From NCBI GenBank assembly GCA_963713545.1, contig CAVQME010000001.1, forward strand, positions 124,001 to 188,000: DNA of 64,000 bases. The letters are read 5' to 3'. A program made the translations under genes and the position numbers. Below the pieces are notes generated by a model, which ran no database searches, had not been told where the DNA came from, and was given only the letters and a program-made list of their open reading frames with translations. This DNA is from CAVPLM01 sp963713545 (GTDB lineage: Bacteria; Actinomycetota; Thermoleophilia; RBG-16-64-13). Positions 1 to 8,700 of the stretch are shown here, piece by piece (within the stretch, counting starts at the first letter, position 1; each line of letters starts with the position of its first letter).

Positions 1-99
1 CACCACTTGCGTGGGACTTCGCCGGGTTTCGCTGAATAGGTCTTCACACTGCCTCCTTAGAATGCGACGGGAGATAATAATGGAGAGAGGCAGGTGGTG
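1..99. other. No gene seen at left edge
   Basis: This stretch lies downstream of the tetR stop codon. I see no convincing reading frame, RNA gene or strong hairpin in it. It may hold the end or regulatory region of a gene outside the window. Confidence 0.4.
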
Positions 100-753
100 T
101 CAAGCGCGCAAGGGGCTGGGGACCGCTCCAACCGCCGGTTCGCGCATGGGTGGCGCCGCGAAGCTCGCGAATATGACATCGAGCCAGTGCACGACTATGT
201 CCGGATCGAAGAACGGGGCGAAGCCCATCTGGTGAGCCACATCCCCGGCGAAAGCCCAGCCGGTGATGAGCCACGACACCTGCGCGGGGTCCACGTACTC
301 GGGGATCCTCCCCTCCTTCTTGCCGTCCTCGACCACACGGGTGAACTGCTGCAGAGAGGCCAGGTGCTTCTCGGCTAGCACATCGGCCAGACCCTCGCTC
401 CGGGCTCCGGCGATGAATTCCAGCAGAAGGTGGGCGTGGTGGCGTTCACCCTGGGCCGCCCAGAGCTCCAAATGATGATCGCACATCTCCCGGAGCCGAG
501 CGAACGAGTTCTCGTCGGTACGCGTCTCTCGGGAAGCGTAGATCTTCTCGTAGACCATGTCGAGAGCGGCCAGGAGTATGGCTTTTCTGCTTTCGAAGTG
601 AGTGTAGAGAGAAGCTTGCCGGATGCCTGCGCCATCGGCGATGCGGGACATGGTCGCTCCGCGCAGACCGTACGTGCCGATCAGGTCGAGGGTGACCTCG
701 ACGATCTGCCGCTTCCGCGCTTCAGCGGTCATCCTATGCCGCTCAGCAGCCAC
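100..753 (-). CDS. TetR/AcrR-family transcriptional regulator
   Basis: A 217-residue protein with the N-terminal helix-turn-helix of TetR regulators. Residues about 10-60 read through 'ATMSRIADGAGIRQASLYTHF', the usual recognition-helix pattern ending in the conserved Y-x-H-F. The remaining 150 residues are the variable ligand-binding domain, so the inducer cannot be read from sequence. The start is GTG at 753. It is transcribed away from the transhydroxylase-like gene at 970 and shares a 216-bp intergenic region with it. The simplest inference is that it controls that gene, its tandem paralogue and itself, perhaps in response to an aromatic substrate. Family assignment is secure and the regulon is inferred. 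Confidence 0.9.
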   Translation of the reverse strand: MAAERHRMTAEARKRQIVEVTLDLIGTYGLRGATMSRIADGAGIRQASLYTHFESRKAILLAALDMVYEKIYASRETRTDENSFARLREMCDHHLELWAAQGERHHAHLLLEFIAGARSEGLADVLAEKHLASLQQFTRVVEDGKKEGRIPEYVDPAQVSWLITGWAFAGDVAHQMGFAPFFDPDIVVHWLDVIFASFAAPPMREPAVGAVPSPLRA

Positions 754-829
754 TCTTCACTTCCTTTTCAGTATTCGTTTTCCGTAGTCGCACGCGGGCT
801 TGCAGGTGTGCTCGCGCGCGCGCCTATGC

Positions 830-859
830 TTGACAACCTAGAGTACAGCAGGTAGTTTA
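830..859 (+). promoter_or_regulatory. Putative sigma-70-type promoter of the tandem transhydroxylase genes
   Basis: TTGACA at 830-835 and TAGTTT at 853-858 are separated by exactly 17 bp, a near-consensus housekeeping promoter on the plus strand about 110 bp before the first large-subunit gene. The 9-mer GGTAGTTTA, which includes the -10, recurs at 883-891, 32 bp downstream. Such a direct repeat could be a regulator site. No transcription data support this. Confidence 0.55.
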
Positions 860-892
860 TCGCAAGCAACAACCGGTCGTACGGTAGTTTAC

Positions 893-926
893 GCACGGAT
901 ACCTCTGGGGCCGCCTCGATCCGTGC
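893..926. promoter_or_regulatory. Inverted repeat, possible operator or leader hairpin
   Basis: GCACGGAT at 893-900 is repeated as ATCCGTGC at 919-926, with 18 bp between the 8-bp arms. It lies just downstream of the putative -10 element and inside the leader of the gene at 970. It could be an operator for the divergent TetR protein or a leader structure. Chance cannot be excluded for 8-bp arms. Confidence 0.35.
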
Positions 927-969
927 CAGACATACAAGACTGAGTGACAGAAGGGACCAGGACTCAGGA

Positions 970-3552
970 ATGGCTAAGACTCGTCGACTCACCAATCTCA
1001 CCACCGGCGGACCCGTGCACGTAGACGTTCGGGACGGCAAGATAGTCCGTATCTTCCCTCTCGAACTCGACAAGAGCGACGGGCCTTCGTGGACCATCCA
1101 GGCCAGGGGCCGGTCGTTCACCCCGCCCCGCAAGACCACCCTCTCTCCCTGGACGGTGGCTCACAAGTCCACCATCTACTCCCCCAAGCGCATCCTCACG
1201 CCGCTCAAGCGGGTCGATTTCGACCCCAAGGCCGAGCGCAACATCCACAAGCGGGGCGAGTCCGGCTACGAGCCCATAAGCTGGGACGAAGCCCTGGACA
1301 TGGTCGCGGAGGAGATGATCCGCCTCAAGCGGGAGTTCGGCCCCGCCGCCATGATGACATGCCCCTCCTCGCACCACTTGTGGGGGAACGTGGGATATCG
1401 GTTCAGCGCATATAACCGCTTCATGAACCTGTGGGGCATGACGTTCGTCGAGCATAACCCCGACAGTTGGGAGGGTTGGCAGTGGGGCGGCGATCACATG
1501 TGGGGCTTCAGCTCCCGCCTGGGGATCCCCGAGCAGTATGACCTCCTGGAAGATGCCCTCAAGAACGTAGAGATGATGGTGTTCTGGTCATCCGACCCGG
1601 AGACTACCGGTGGAGTCTACGCTGCGCACGAGAGCACGTCGCGACGCCAGTGGCTGAAAGAGCTGGGCGTCAAGATGGTGTTTATCGATCCTTATTTCAA
1701 CCACACCGCCGGATTGGTCGGAGACAAGTGGTTCGCTCCGCGCATGGGGACCGATCCCGCCTTGGGCCTCGCCATCGCCTTCGTCTGGCTCACCGAGGAC
1801 CTCTACGACAAGGAGTACGTCGCTTCCCGTACTCACGGTTTCGACGAATGGAAGCGCTATGTTCTGGGGGAGAGCGATGGCGTGCCCAAGACGCCTGAGT
1901 GGGCAGAGCGGGAGACGCTCATACCCTCCCGGGAGATCCGTGCCCTTGCTCGCGAGTGGGGTTCGAAGAAGACCATGCTCGCTGCCGGCGGCATGGGAGG
2001 TTGGGGTGGTGCCGCCCGCTCCTCTTACGGCGCCGAGTATGCCCGGACAATGATCGCTCTGGCTGCTATGCAGGGACTGGGCAAGCCGGGGAGCAACATC
2101 TATTCGACCACCGGCGGCGCGCCGGCCGACCGGTCCTTCTGGTTCCCCGGCTATGCCGAGGGCGGCATGTCGGCCGACACGGCGGGTACGGCCGCCGGCT
2201 ACCGTCTGGCCCCGCGCATGTGGCCGAACGGCGGCACCATCTCGAATCCCCAACACGGCCCCGAGGGCCAGGTCGGTTACCGGCTGCTGATCCCCGAGAT
2301 GATGAACCACGAGCGGCTGGAGTGGCGGAGCAAGGGTTTCTGCGGCGGATCGCTGGAGATGCAGTTCAAGAAGTACCAGTACCCCGCCTCCGGGTATCCC
2401 CATGTCCAGATGTATTACCGGTATGGGGGCTCCTTCATCGGCACTATGACCGAGACCAACCGCTTCGTGAAGAGCTACCGAGAGGGCAAGGTGCCCTTTG
2501 TCGTCAATCAATCCATCTGGTTCGAGGGAGAAGCCCGGTTCGCCGACATCATCCTGCCGGCCTGCACCAACTTCGAGCGATGGGATATCGGGGATTGGGC
2601 GCACCCATCGGGATACGGGACGCACAAGTTCGATCAGGTGAACCACCGTCTAATCGTATTGCAGAAGAAGTGCATCGAGCCCTTGGGTGAGTCGAAACCC
2701 GACTACGAGATCTTCACCCTACTTGCCGAACGCCTTGGCTTCGCCGATAGGTTCACCGAAGGTGGCCACACCGATCTCGACTGGGTCAAGCGCGTGTTTC
2801 ACGCTAGCGACCTGCCGAGCCGCATCAGCTGGGAAGAATTCGAGCGAAAGGGCTACTACCTGGTCCCGGTCCCAGAGGGCCAGCAGCCCACGCCGGCCCT
2901 GCGTTGGTTCGCCGAGGACCGGGTCAAGGACACCCCCGATTGGGGCCCGCCCCCCTGGGACCAGATCGGGGGCAAAGGCCTCCAGACCCAAAGTGGCAAG
3001 ATCGAGTTTGTCTGCAGCAGCCTCAAAAGATTCTACGAGACGGACGGGATCGACCCGGAGCGTCCGGTCATGGGACCTCAGTATCTGGAGAGCTGGGAAG
3101 GCCATCACACCGCCGGACTCTTCGAGAAGTATCCGCTGGCGATGGTCTCCCCCCACCCGCGGTATACCTTCCACACCGTGGGAGATTCGAAGGAGTGCTG
3201 GAGCAACGACGTCAAAGACCACCGCGTGCTTGTCGACGGGCACCACTATTGGATCATGCGCCTGCACACCGGAGATGCCACGGCTCGGGGGATCGCCGAC
3301 GGTGACCTCATCCGGGCCTTCAACGACCGAGCTTCGGTCATCCTGGCCGCGCAGGTGACGGAGCGCATCGCCCCTGGCACGGTCCACTCCTACGAGTCGT
3401 GCGGTGACTACCTACCCCTGGGCGTGCCGGGAGAGTCGGCCGACACGGCCGGGTGCATCAACATGCTGACCTCCAAGCGTTTTGTCACTCCGACTTCTTC
3501 TGGCCAAGCGCCGAACTCCTGCCTGGTCGAGGTGGAGAAATGGGAGGGCTGA
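970..3552 (+). CDS. athL: Pyrogallol-phloroglucinol transhydroxylase-like large (molybdopterin) subunit, copy 1
   Basis: An 860-residue molybdopterin-bis-MGD protein of the DMSO-reductase superfamily. The N-terminus ('RLTNLTTGGPVHVDVRDGKI') and whole layout resemble the large subunit of Pelobacter acidigallici transhydroxylase (875 residues), an enzyme that moves a hydroxyl group between polyhydroxybenzenes without net redox change. With a constant offset of 9, the residues I recall as catalytic there (His144, Asp174, Mo-ligand Ser175, Tyr404) map to His135, Asp165, Ser166 and Tyr395, in 'SSHHLWGN', 'HNPDSWEGW' and 'WFPGYAEGG'. There is no N-terminal FeS cysteine motif and no Tat signal, so it should be cytoplasmic. 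The partner FeS subunit is not adjacent; the next gene is a paralogue. The substrate could be another polyphenol, since relatives include resorcinol hydroxylase. Confidence 0.85.
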   Translation: MAKTRRLTNLTTGGPVHVDVRDGKIVRIFPLELDKSDGPSWTIQARGRSFTPPRKTTLSPWTVAHKSTIYSPKRILTPLKRVDFDPKAERNIHKRGESGYEPISWDEALDMVAEEMIRLKREFGPAAMMTCPSSHHLWGNVGYRFSAYNRFMNLWGMTFVEHNPDSWEGWQWGGDHMWGFSSRLGIPEQYDLLEDALKNVEMMVFWSSDPETTGGVYAAHESTSRRQWLKELGVKMVFIDPYFNHTAGLVGDKWFAPRMGTDPALGLAIAFVWLTEDLYDKEYVASRTHGFDEWKRYVLGESDGVPKTPEWAERETLIPSREIRALAREWGSKKTMLAAGGMGGWGGAARSSYGAEYARTMIALAAMQGLGKPGSNIYSTTGGAPADRSFWFPGYAEGGMSADTAGTAAGYRLAPRMWPNGGTISNPQHGPEGQVGYRLLIPEMMNHERLEWRSKGFCGGSLEMQFKKYQYPASGYPHVQMYYRYGGSFIGTMTETNRFVKSYREGKVPFVVNQSIWFEGEARFADIILPACTNFERWDIGDWAHPSGYGTHKFDQVNHRLIVLQKKCIEPLGESKPDYEIFTLLAERLGFADRFTEGGHTDLDWVKRVFHASDLPSRISWEEFERKGYYLVPVPEGQQPTPALRWFAEDRVKDTPDWGPPPWDQIGGKGLQTQSGKIEFVCSSLKRFYETDGIDPERPVMGPQYLESWEGHHTAGLFEKYPLAMVSPHPRYTFHTVGDSKECWSNDVKDHRVLVDGHHYWIMRLHTGDATARGIADGDLIRAFNDRASVILAAQVTERIAPGTVHSYESCGDYLPLGVPGESADTAGCINMLTSKRFVTPTSSGQAPNSCLVEVEKWEG

Positions 3553-3657
3553 GCACCCTGCCGCTAGGAAGCAAGAACAAGGCCTGGTAGACGAGAGCTC
3601 CGAGCGTCTAGAATCTGGAGAGAGCAAGCTGTGTCTACACCAGATTCGGGGGTCAAC

Positions 3658-6240
3658 ATGGAGCGGACCGAGCGACTCACCAATCTCACCACGGGCGGCC
3701 CGGTCCACGTCGACGTCAGGGATGGCAGGATCGTACGTATCATCCCGCTTCAGCTCGACGACGGTGACGGTCCCTCGTGGACCATAAGGGCCCGAGGACG
3801 ACGCTTCACCCCTCCGAGGAAGACGACCCTCTCGCCGTATACCGTGGCACATAGGTCGACGATCTACTCACCCAAACGCATCCTCACTCCCCTCAAGAGG
3901 GTGGACTTCGACCCGAACGGGGATCGTAACGTCGACAGACGAGGCGAGTCCGGCTACGAGCCCATAGGTTGGGATGAGGCTCTGGATCTGGTCGCCGCCG
4001 AGATCAAACGGGTCAAGAGAGAGGTGGGGCCAGCGGCGATCCTCTCCACCCCCGGATCGCACCACCTGTGGGGCAACCTCGGCTACCGCTTCAGTGCCTA
4101 CTACCGCTTCATGAACCTGGTGGGCTTCACCTACGCCGAGCACAACCCCGACAGTTGGGAGGGATGGCATTGGGGCGGGATCCACATGTGGGGATTCAGC
4201 CACCGTCTGGGCATCCCTGAGCAATACGACCTTCTGGAGGATGCCCTCAAGCACACCGAGATGATGGTCTTCTGGTCGGCCGACCCGGAGACTACCAGCG
4301 GGGTCTATAGCGCGTTCGAGAGCACCTCGCGCCGCTATTGGCTGAAAGAGCTAGGGGTCAAGATGGTGTTCATCGACCCCTACTACAACCACACCGCCGG
4401 CCTCTTCGCCGACAAATGGCTCGCCCCGCGGCTTGGTACCGATGTGGCTCTGGGGCTGGCCATCGCCTTCACCTGGCTGACGGAAGGGACTTACGACAAG
4501 CAATATGTGGCCGGTCGCACGGTCGGTTTCGAGGAATGGAAAGCCTACGTACTTGGCGAAAGCGACGGGCAGCCCAAGACTCCAGAGTGGGCAGAGGGAG
4601 AATGCGGTGTCCCCGCCCGCGATATCCGAGCCCTGGCCCGGGAATGGGGTGCCAAGAAGACCATGGTTTCCGCCGGCGGTTTCGGCGGCTGGGGAGGTGC
4701 CTGCCGCTCTGCCACCGGCAACGAGTGGGCCCGCACCATGATCGCACTCACGGCCATGCAGGGACTGGGCAAGCCGGGCAGCAACATCTGGTCCACCACC
4801 GACGGCGCCCCGCTCGACTGTGACTTCTGGTTCCCGGGATACGGGGAGGGCGGCATCTCCGGTGACCTAGTGAACACCGCTACCGGCTACAAGCTCGCCT
4901 ACCGGATGTGGCCCAACGGCGGCCCCTTCACCAACCCCCAGCACTCCACCGAAGGCCAGTTCGTGTCCCGCCTCAGGATCCCCGAGACCATTATGCACGA
5001 GCCCCATGAGTGGCGGGGCAAGGGCTTCTGCGGCTCCTCCATCGAGTCCCAGTTCAAGAACTATAAGTACCCCTCGTCCGGTTACCCGCCGGTCGGCATG
5101 TACTACAAGTACGGCAGCTCCTTTATCGGCACCATGACCGAGACCAATCGCTACGTGAAGGCCTACCGCGAAGGCAACGTACCTTTCGTGGTGAACCAAT
5201 CGATCTGGTTCGAGGGCGAGACCCGGTTTGCCGACATAGTCCTCCCCGCCTGCACCAACTTCGAGCGCTGGGATATCGGCGAGTGGGCCTATGCCGCCGG
5301 ATACGGCTGTCACAGCAACGACCAATGCAACCATCGCCTCATTGTGCTCCAGAAGAAGTGTATCGAGCCCGTGGGTGAATCGAAGTCCGACTACGAAATC
5401 TTCTCCTTGCTGGCCGGCCGCCTGGGCCTGGGCCCTATCTACACCGAGGGAGGGCAGAGCGATCTCGACTGGGTCAAGCGCATCTTCCACGCCAGCGACC
5501 TGCCGAGCCGCATCACCTGGAAGGACTTTGAGCGAAAAGGCTACTACCTCGTGCCTGTTCCGGAGGACCACAAGTCCACGCCCGCTCTGCGTTGGTTCGC
5601 GGAAGACCGCGAGCGCGACACCCCCGACTGGGGACCGGGACCCTGGGACCAAGTGGCCCTCAAGGGCCTACAGACCACTTCAGGCAAGATCGAGTTCGTC
5701 AGCAGCAGCCTCCGGCGGTTCGAGCAGACCGACACGGTCGACCCAGAGCGCCCGGCCATGGGACCGCAATACATCCCCAGTTGGGAGGGGCACCGCACCG
5801 TCGACCTGTACCAGAAGTACCCGCTCCAGTTGGTGTCACCGCACCCCCGGTTCAGCTTCCACACCCACAACGATCTGAAAGAAGCGTGGGTGAACGAGGT
5901 GAAGGACCACCGCATCCCCATCGACGGCCGCCATTATTGGATCATGCGCTTGAACAGCAAGGACGCCGCAGTCCGGGGCATCGAGGACGGTGACCTAGTC
6001 CGCGCCTTCAACGATCGTGGGTCCGTGATCCTGGCCGCCCAGCTCACCGAACGGCTCCCCCCGGGGACCGCTCACTCCTACGAATCCTGCGCCGACTACC
6101 TGCCATTGGGCGTACCGGGCGAGTCGACTGATACGGCCGGATGCATCAACCTGTTGACTTCGAAGCGCTTCATCACCCCCACCTCGACTGGGCAGGCCCC
6201 GAATTCCTGTCTGATACAGGTGGAGAAGTGGGGGGGCTGA
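3658..6240 (+). CDS. athL: Pyrogallol-phloroglucinol transhydroxylase-like large subunit, copy 2
   Basis: A tandem paralogue of the preceding gene, about 105 bp downstream on the same strand. I chose ATG 3658 because the protein then starts 'MERTERLTNLTTGG', aligning end to end with copy 1 and giving the same 860-residue length. GTG 3631, behind a good GGAG, would add nine residues. The same catalytic set is present at the same positions: His135 in 'GSHHLWGN', Asp165-Ser166 in 'NPDSWEGW', Tyr395 in 'WFPGYGEGG'. Divergence from copy 1 is spread over the protein, so this is not a recent identical duplication. No small subunit follows; truA lies convergent 46 bp beyond. A likely reading is two isoenzymes with different substrate preference that borrow an FeS subunit encoded elsewhere, for example at 44328-45167. 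Confidence 0.85.
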   Translation: MERTERLTNLTTGGPVHVDVRDGRIVRIIPLQLDDGDGPSWTIRARGRRFTPPRKTTLSPYTVAHRSTIYSPKRILTPLKRVDFDPNGDRNVDRRGESGYEPIGWDEALDLVAAEIKRVKREVGPAAILSTPGSHHLWGNLGYRFSAYYRFMNLVGFTYAEHNPDSWEGWHWGGIHMWGFSHRLGIPEQYDLLEDALKHTEMMVFWSADPETTSGVYSAFESTSRRYWLKELGVKMVFIDPYYNHTAGLFADKWLAPRLGTDVALGLAIAFTWLTEGTYDKQYVAGRTVGFEEWKAYVLGESDGQPKTPEWAEGECGVPARDIRALAREWGAKKTMVSAGGFGGWGGACRSATGNEWARTMIALTAMQGLGKPGSNIWSTTDGAPLDCDFWFPGYGEGGISGDLVNTATGYKLAYRMWPNGGPFTNPQHSTEGQFVSRLRIPETIMHEPHEWRGKGFCGSSIESQFKNYKYPSSGYPPVGMYYKYGSSFIGTMTETNRYVKAYREGNVPFVVNQSIWFEGETRFADIVLPACTNFERWDIGEWAYAAGYGCHSNDQCNHRLIVLQKKCIEPVGESKSDYEIFSLLAGRLGLGPIYTEGGQSDLDWVKRIFHASDLPSRITWKDFERKGYYLVPVPEDHKSTPALRWFAEDRERDTPDWGPGPWDQVALKGLQTTSGKIEFVSSSLRRFEQTDTVDPERPAMGPQYIPSWEGHRTVDLYQKYPLQLVSPHPRFSFHTHNDLKEAWVNEVKDHRIPIDGRHYWIMRLNSKDAAVRGIEDGDLVRAFNDRGSVILAAQLTERLPPGTAHSYESCADYLPLGVPGESTDTAGCINLLTSKRFITPTSTGQAPNSCLIQVEKWGG

Positions 6241-6257
6241 GTTCGGAGGCAGGTCCG

Positions 6258-6272
6258 GACGGCGGCGCCGTC
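6258..6272. terminator. Weak hairpin between convergent genes
   Basis: GACGGC at 6258-6263 and GCCGTC at 6267-6272 form a 6-bp stem with a 3-nt loop in the 46-bp gap between the second transhydroxylase gene and the convergent truA. There is no T-run on either side, so a terminator role is only suggested by position. Confidence 0.25.
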
Positions 6273-6286
6273 AGCGGGGAGCGGCG

Positions 6287-7174
6287 TCAGCCGTTCGGCT
6301 GTATGTCCCGCGCGGACCCGTAGCGAACGTCCCAGAGAAACAGTCCCTTGGCCGGCGCCGTAGGGCCTGCTTCTTCCCGGTCGGCCCCCCGTAGCAGCCG
6401 GTCGAAAGCCTCGAGCGTGCGCTCTCCCCGCGCCACCTCGATCATGGTCCCTACTAGGGTACGGACCATGTGCCGCAGAAAGGCCTCGGCTTCGATCTCC
6501 ATATAGACCAATCCCCTCGCCGCTTCCCGCGTGCAACCGCCGCCGCTCGGTGCCCCGCCGCCAGACAGAGCGCCGGCAGGCAGGGCCCCCGAAGGTCGGA
6601 CCCTAACAGACGACGCTCCGGCCGGCAGTCCATCGCGCATCTTCTTCCAGGCGCAGCGCAACACCTCCCTGTTGAAGAACACGTGTTCCGTCTGGGTGGG
6701 AGTGAAAGCCCGGAAATCGTGGCGGCCGGCCACCAGGGCCGCCGCCGCCCGCAAGGCCCGCGGGTCCAAGGCGCCACGTACCTGCCAGCAATACGGCGCC
6801 CAGAACGCCGATACCACCTCGTCGTTCGTCAAAAAGTACCGGTACGTGCGGCTCACAACATCCTTCCGCGCATCGAACCGCGCGTGTGCGCGGACGATGC
6901 GCGTGACAGCGATACCCGGCGGTGTGAGAGCATTGAGAGAACGGATCAATCGCGCCGGCTCGATGCCGGCCGGCAGAAGAAGGCTCACCACCTGCCGGCG
7001 AGCGTGCACCCCGGCGTCGGTCCGGCCGGCCACCTGCAGCCCTGGGGCGGCGCCCAGCACGGTCGCGAGGGCAGCCTTCAGGCATCCTTCCACGGTGGGC
7101 AACCCCCCCTGCCGCGCCCACCCGTGGAGCCTGGTGCCATCGTACTGCAGCTCCATGCGGTAGTTACGATCCAC
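6287..7174 (-). CDS. truA: tRNA pseudouridine(38-40) synthase TruA
   Basis: Makes pseudouridine at positions 38-40 in the tRNA anticodon arm. The N-terminal 'NYRMELQYDGTRLHGW' and the catalytic aspartate motif 'AGRTDAGVHA' are diagnostic. The C-terminal 'EAFLRHMVRTLVGTMIEV' is also typical. I prefer GTG 7174, giving 'VDRNYRMELQYDG', because family members keep the Asn-Tyr before the first strand; ATG 7156 would remove it. A Gly/Ala/Pro-rich insert of about 25 residues sits in the central region ('GALPAGALSGGGAPSGGG'), longer than usual and probably a surface loop. The gene is last in the alpha operon behind rplQ, its usual place in Gram-positives, but a strong hairpin lies between them. Confidence 0.93.
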   Translation of the reverse strand: MDRNYRMELQYDGTRLHGWARQGGLPTVEGCLKAALATVLGAAPGLQVAGRTDAGVHARRQVVSLLLPAGIEPARLIRSLNALTPPGIAVTRIVRAHARFDARKDVVSRTYRYFLTNDEVVSAFWAPYCWQVRGALDPRALRAAAALVAGRHDFRAFTPTQTEHVFFNREVLRCAWKKMRDGLPAGASSVRVRPSGALPAGALSGGGAPSGGGCTREAARGLVYMEIEAEAFLRHMVRTLVGTMIEVARGERTLEAFDRLLRGADREEAGPTAPAKGLFLWDVRYGSARDIQPNG

Positions 7175-7295
7175 TCCAGCCCCCGTTCGCCGGTCCCTCG
7201 TTTGCCTGACCCCCGTCGGTCTAGCCCTCATCTGCGCAGCTCCGAACACCCCAGCCCTCTTGGATCGCCGAGGCAAAGCGTTCGCCCAATAAGCC

Positions 7296-7326
7296 GGATG
7301 CCGGGGCCCGTCGGGCCCCGGCATCC
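7296..7326 (-). terminator. Strong hairpin between rplQ and truA
   Basis: A perfect 14-bp inverted repeat, GGATGCCGGGGCCC and its complement, with a 3-nt loop, lies in the 204-bp gap between rplQ and truA. On the transcribed strand it is followed by 'GGCTTATTGG', which lacks a proper T-run. It may act as a partial terminator or RNA 3'-end stabiliser that lowers truA expression relative to the ribosomal genes. Confidence 0.6.
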
Positions 7327-7378
7327 GCATCTGCCGTCGATCTAGTTCCGCCTCGCCGTCACCCCGGCGCCGCCCTCG

Positions 7379-7729
7379 CTACACGAGCTCCAGGTACACC
7401 ATCTCGGCGGCGTCACCCAAGCGGGGCCCGATGTGGACGATCCGGGTATACCCCCCCGGGCGATCCACGTACTTGGGCGCGATCTCGTTAAAGAGCTTGT
7501 AAGAGATCTGCTTATTGCGTAGCTGGCTGATCGCCGTACGCCGGGAGTTGAGGTCACCAGCCTTACCCATGGTGATCATCTTCTCCACGATCGGCTTCAC
7601 CTCTTTGGCTCGCGCCTCCGTCGTCTTGATGCGTCCATGCTCAAGCACAGAGCAGGCAAGATTCGCCAGCATCTGCCGGCGATGGCTCGGCTGGATACCG
7701 AACCGCCTTCCTTTCCTCTGGTGCCTCAC
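7379..7729 (-). CDS. rplQ: 50S ribosomal protein L17
   Basis: The 116-residue L17 lines the outside of the peptide exit tunnel. 'MRHQRKGRRFGIQPSHRRQM' is the conserved N-terminus and 'PRLGDAAEMVYLELV' the usual C-terminus, so the gene is complete and of the short bacterial type. The start is GTG 7729. Only one base separates it from the rpoA stop codon, so the two are translationally coupled. Confidence 0.97.
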   Translation of the reverse strand: MRHQRKGRRFGIQPSHRRQMLANLACSVLEHGRIKTTEARAKEVKPIVEKMITMGKAGDLNSRRTAISQLRNKQISYKLFNEIAPKYVDRPGGYTRIVHIGPRLGDAAEMVYLELV

Positions 7730-7730
7730 T

Positions 7731-8687
7731 CTACTCTCCCTTAAGCTTCAGGTTGTTCTTCTCGAGGCGCTCGCGCACCTCTTCTATCGTCTTGCGGCCA
7801 AGATTGGGGATGCACATGAGCTCCTGCTCAGACTTCGCGATCAGGTCACCCACCGTCTCGATACCCTCGCGCTTGAGGCAGTTGTAGGAGCGCACTCCCA
7901 GCTCCAGCTCCTCGATGGGAGTGTCGTCCACGCCCGAGGGGCGGCCCAAAAGGACTTCTGTCTGCCCGGCCCCGGACTCAGGGCCGAACTCGTCCTCATC
8001 CTCGCTCCCATCCTCCAGGAAGATCGAGAGGTCGTCGCGCAACAGAGCCGCCGCCTTGGCCAGCGCGGCTCGCGGCTCGATGGCGCCGTTGGTCTGCACC
8101 TCGAGGGTCAGCTTGTCAAAATCGGTCCGCTGGCCCACTCGCGCCGGCTCCACGCTGTAGGCCACTTTTGTGACCGGGGAAAAGATCGAGTCCACCGGGA
8201 TGACTCCCAAGATGGTCTCGGCCGGCTTGTTGTCGTCGGCCGACACGTAGCCCCGACCCCGGCGGACGGTCAACCGCATCTCGAGCCGGCCCCCGTCCTC
8301 GAGGGTGCCGATGTACGCAAGCGGGTCCACGACCTCGACGGTGGCAGGAAGCTGAATGTCGCCTGCTGTGACGATCCCCGGGCCGTCCTTGACCAGCTCG
8401 ACCTCATGCTCGTCGTCCTCGCCGTGGAGCACGAAGACTATCTTCTTGAGGTTGAGGATGATGTCGGTCACGTCTTCCTTGACGTGAGGCACGGTAGAGA
8501 ACTCGTGTTCTACCCCGGTGACCTTGACCGCCGAAATGGCGGCACCTTCCAGCGAGGAGAGCAAGACCCGGCGCAGAGAGTTTCCGAAGGTGTACCCGAA
8601 ACCACGGGCCAGCGGCTCTACGACGAAGCGGCCTTGATTCTCACCGACTGGTTCGTAGGCGCTGTGCGGGGTGGCAAAATCTAACAA
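7731..8687 (-). CDS. rpoA: RNA polymerase alpha subunit
   Basis: A 318-residue alpha subunit. Residues about 20-230 form the assembly domain ('PLARGFGYTFGNSLRRVLLSSL'). An acidic linker follows, and then the C-terminal domain with two helix-hairpin-helix motifs from 'LGVRSYNCLKREGIETVGDL' onward. The residues that contact UP-element DNA in E. coli (Arg265, Asn268, Cys269, Gly296, Lys298, Glu302) are matched in 'VRSYNCL' and 'NLGRKTIEE', with Thr for Ser299. The start is TTG 8687 with AGGAGG seven bases upstream. It lies in the alpha operon between rpsD and rplQ. Compare the related domain at the end of RpoC. Confidence 0.97.
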   Translation of the reverse strand: MLDFATPHSAYEPVGENQGRFVVEPLARGFGYTFGNSLRRVLLSSLEGAAISAVKVTGVEHEFSTVPHVKEDVTDIILNLKKIVFVLHGEDDEHEVELVKDGPGIVTAGDIQLPATVEVVDPLAYIGTLEDGGRLEMRLTVRRGRGYVSADDNKPAETILGVIPVDSIFSPVTKVAYSVEPARVGQRTDFDKLTLEVQTNGAIEPRAALAKAAALLRDDLSIFLEDGSEDEDEFGPESGAGQTEVLLGRPSGVDDTPIEELELGVRSYNCLKREGIETVGDLIAKSEQELMCIPNLGRKTIEEVRERLEKNNLKLKGE

Positions 8688-8700
8688 TCCGGCCTCCTAT

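Noticed and set aside
7515..8684. Plus-strand frame of 389 codons
   Set aside because: Antisense to rpoA and rplQ; no family resemblance.
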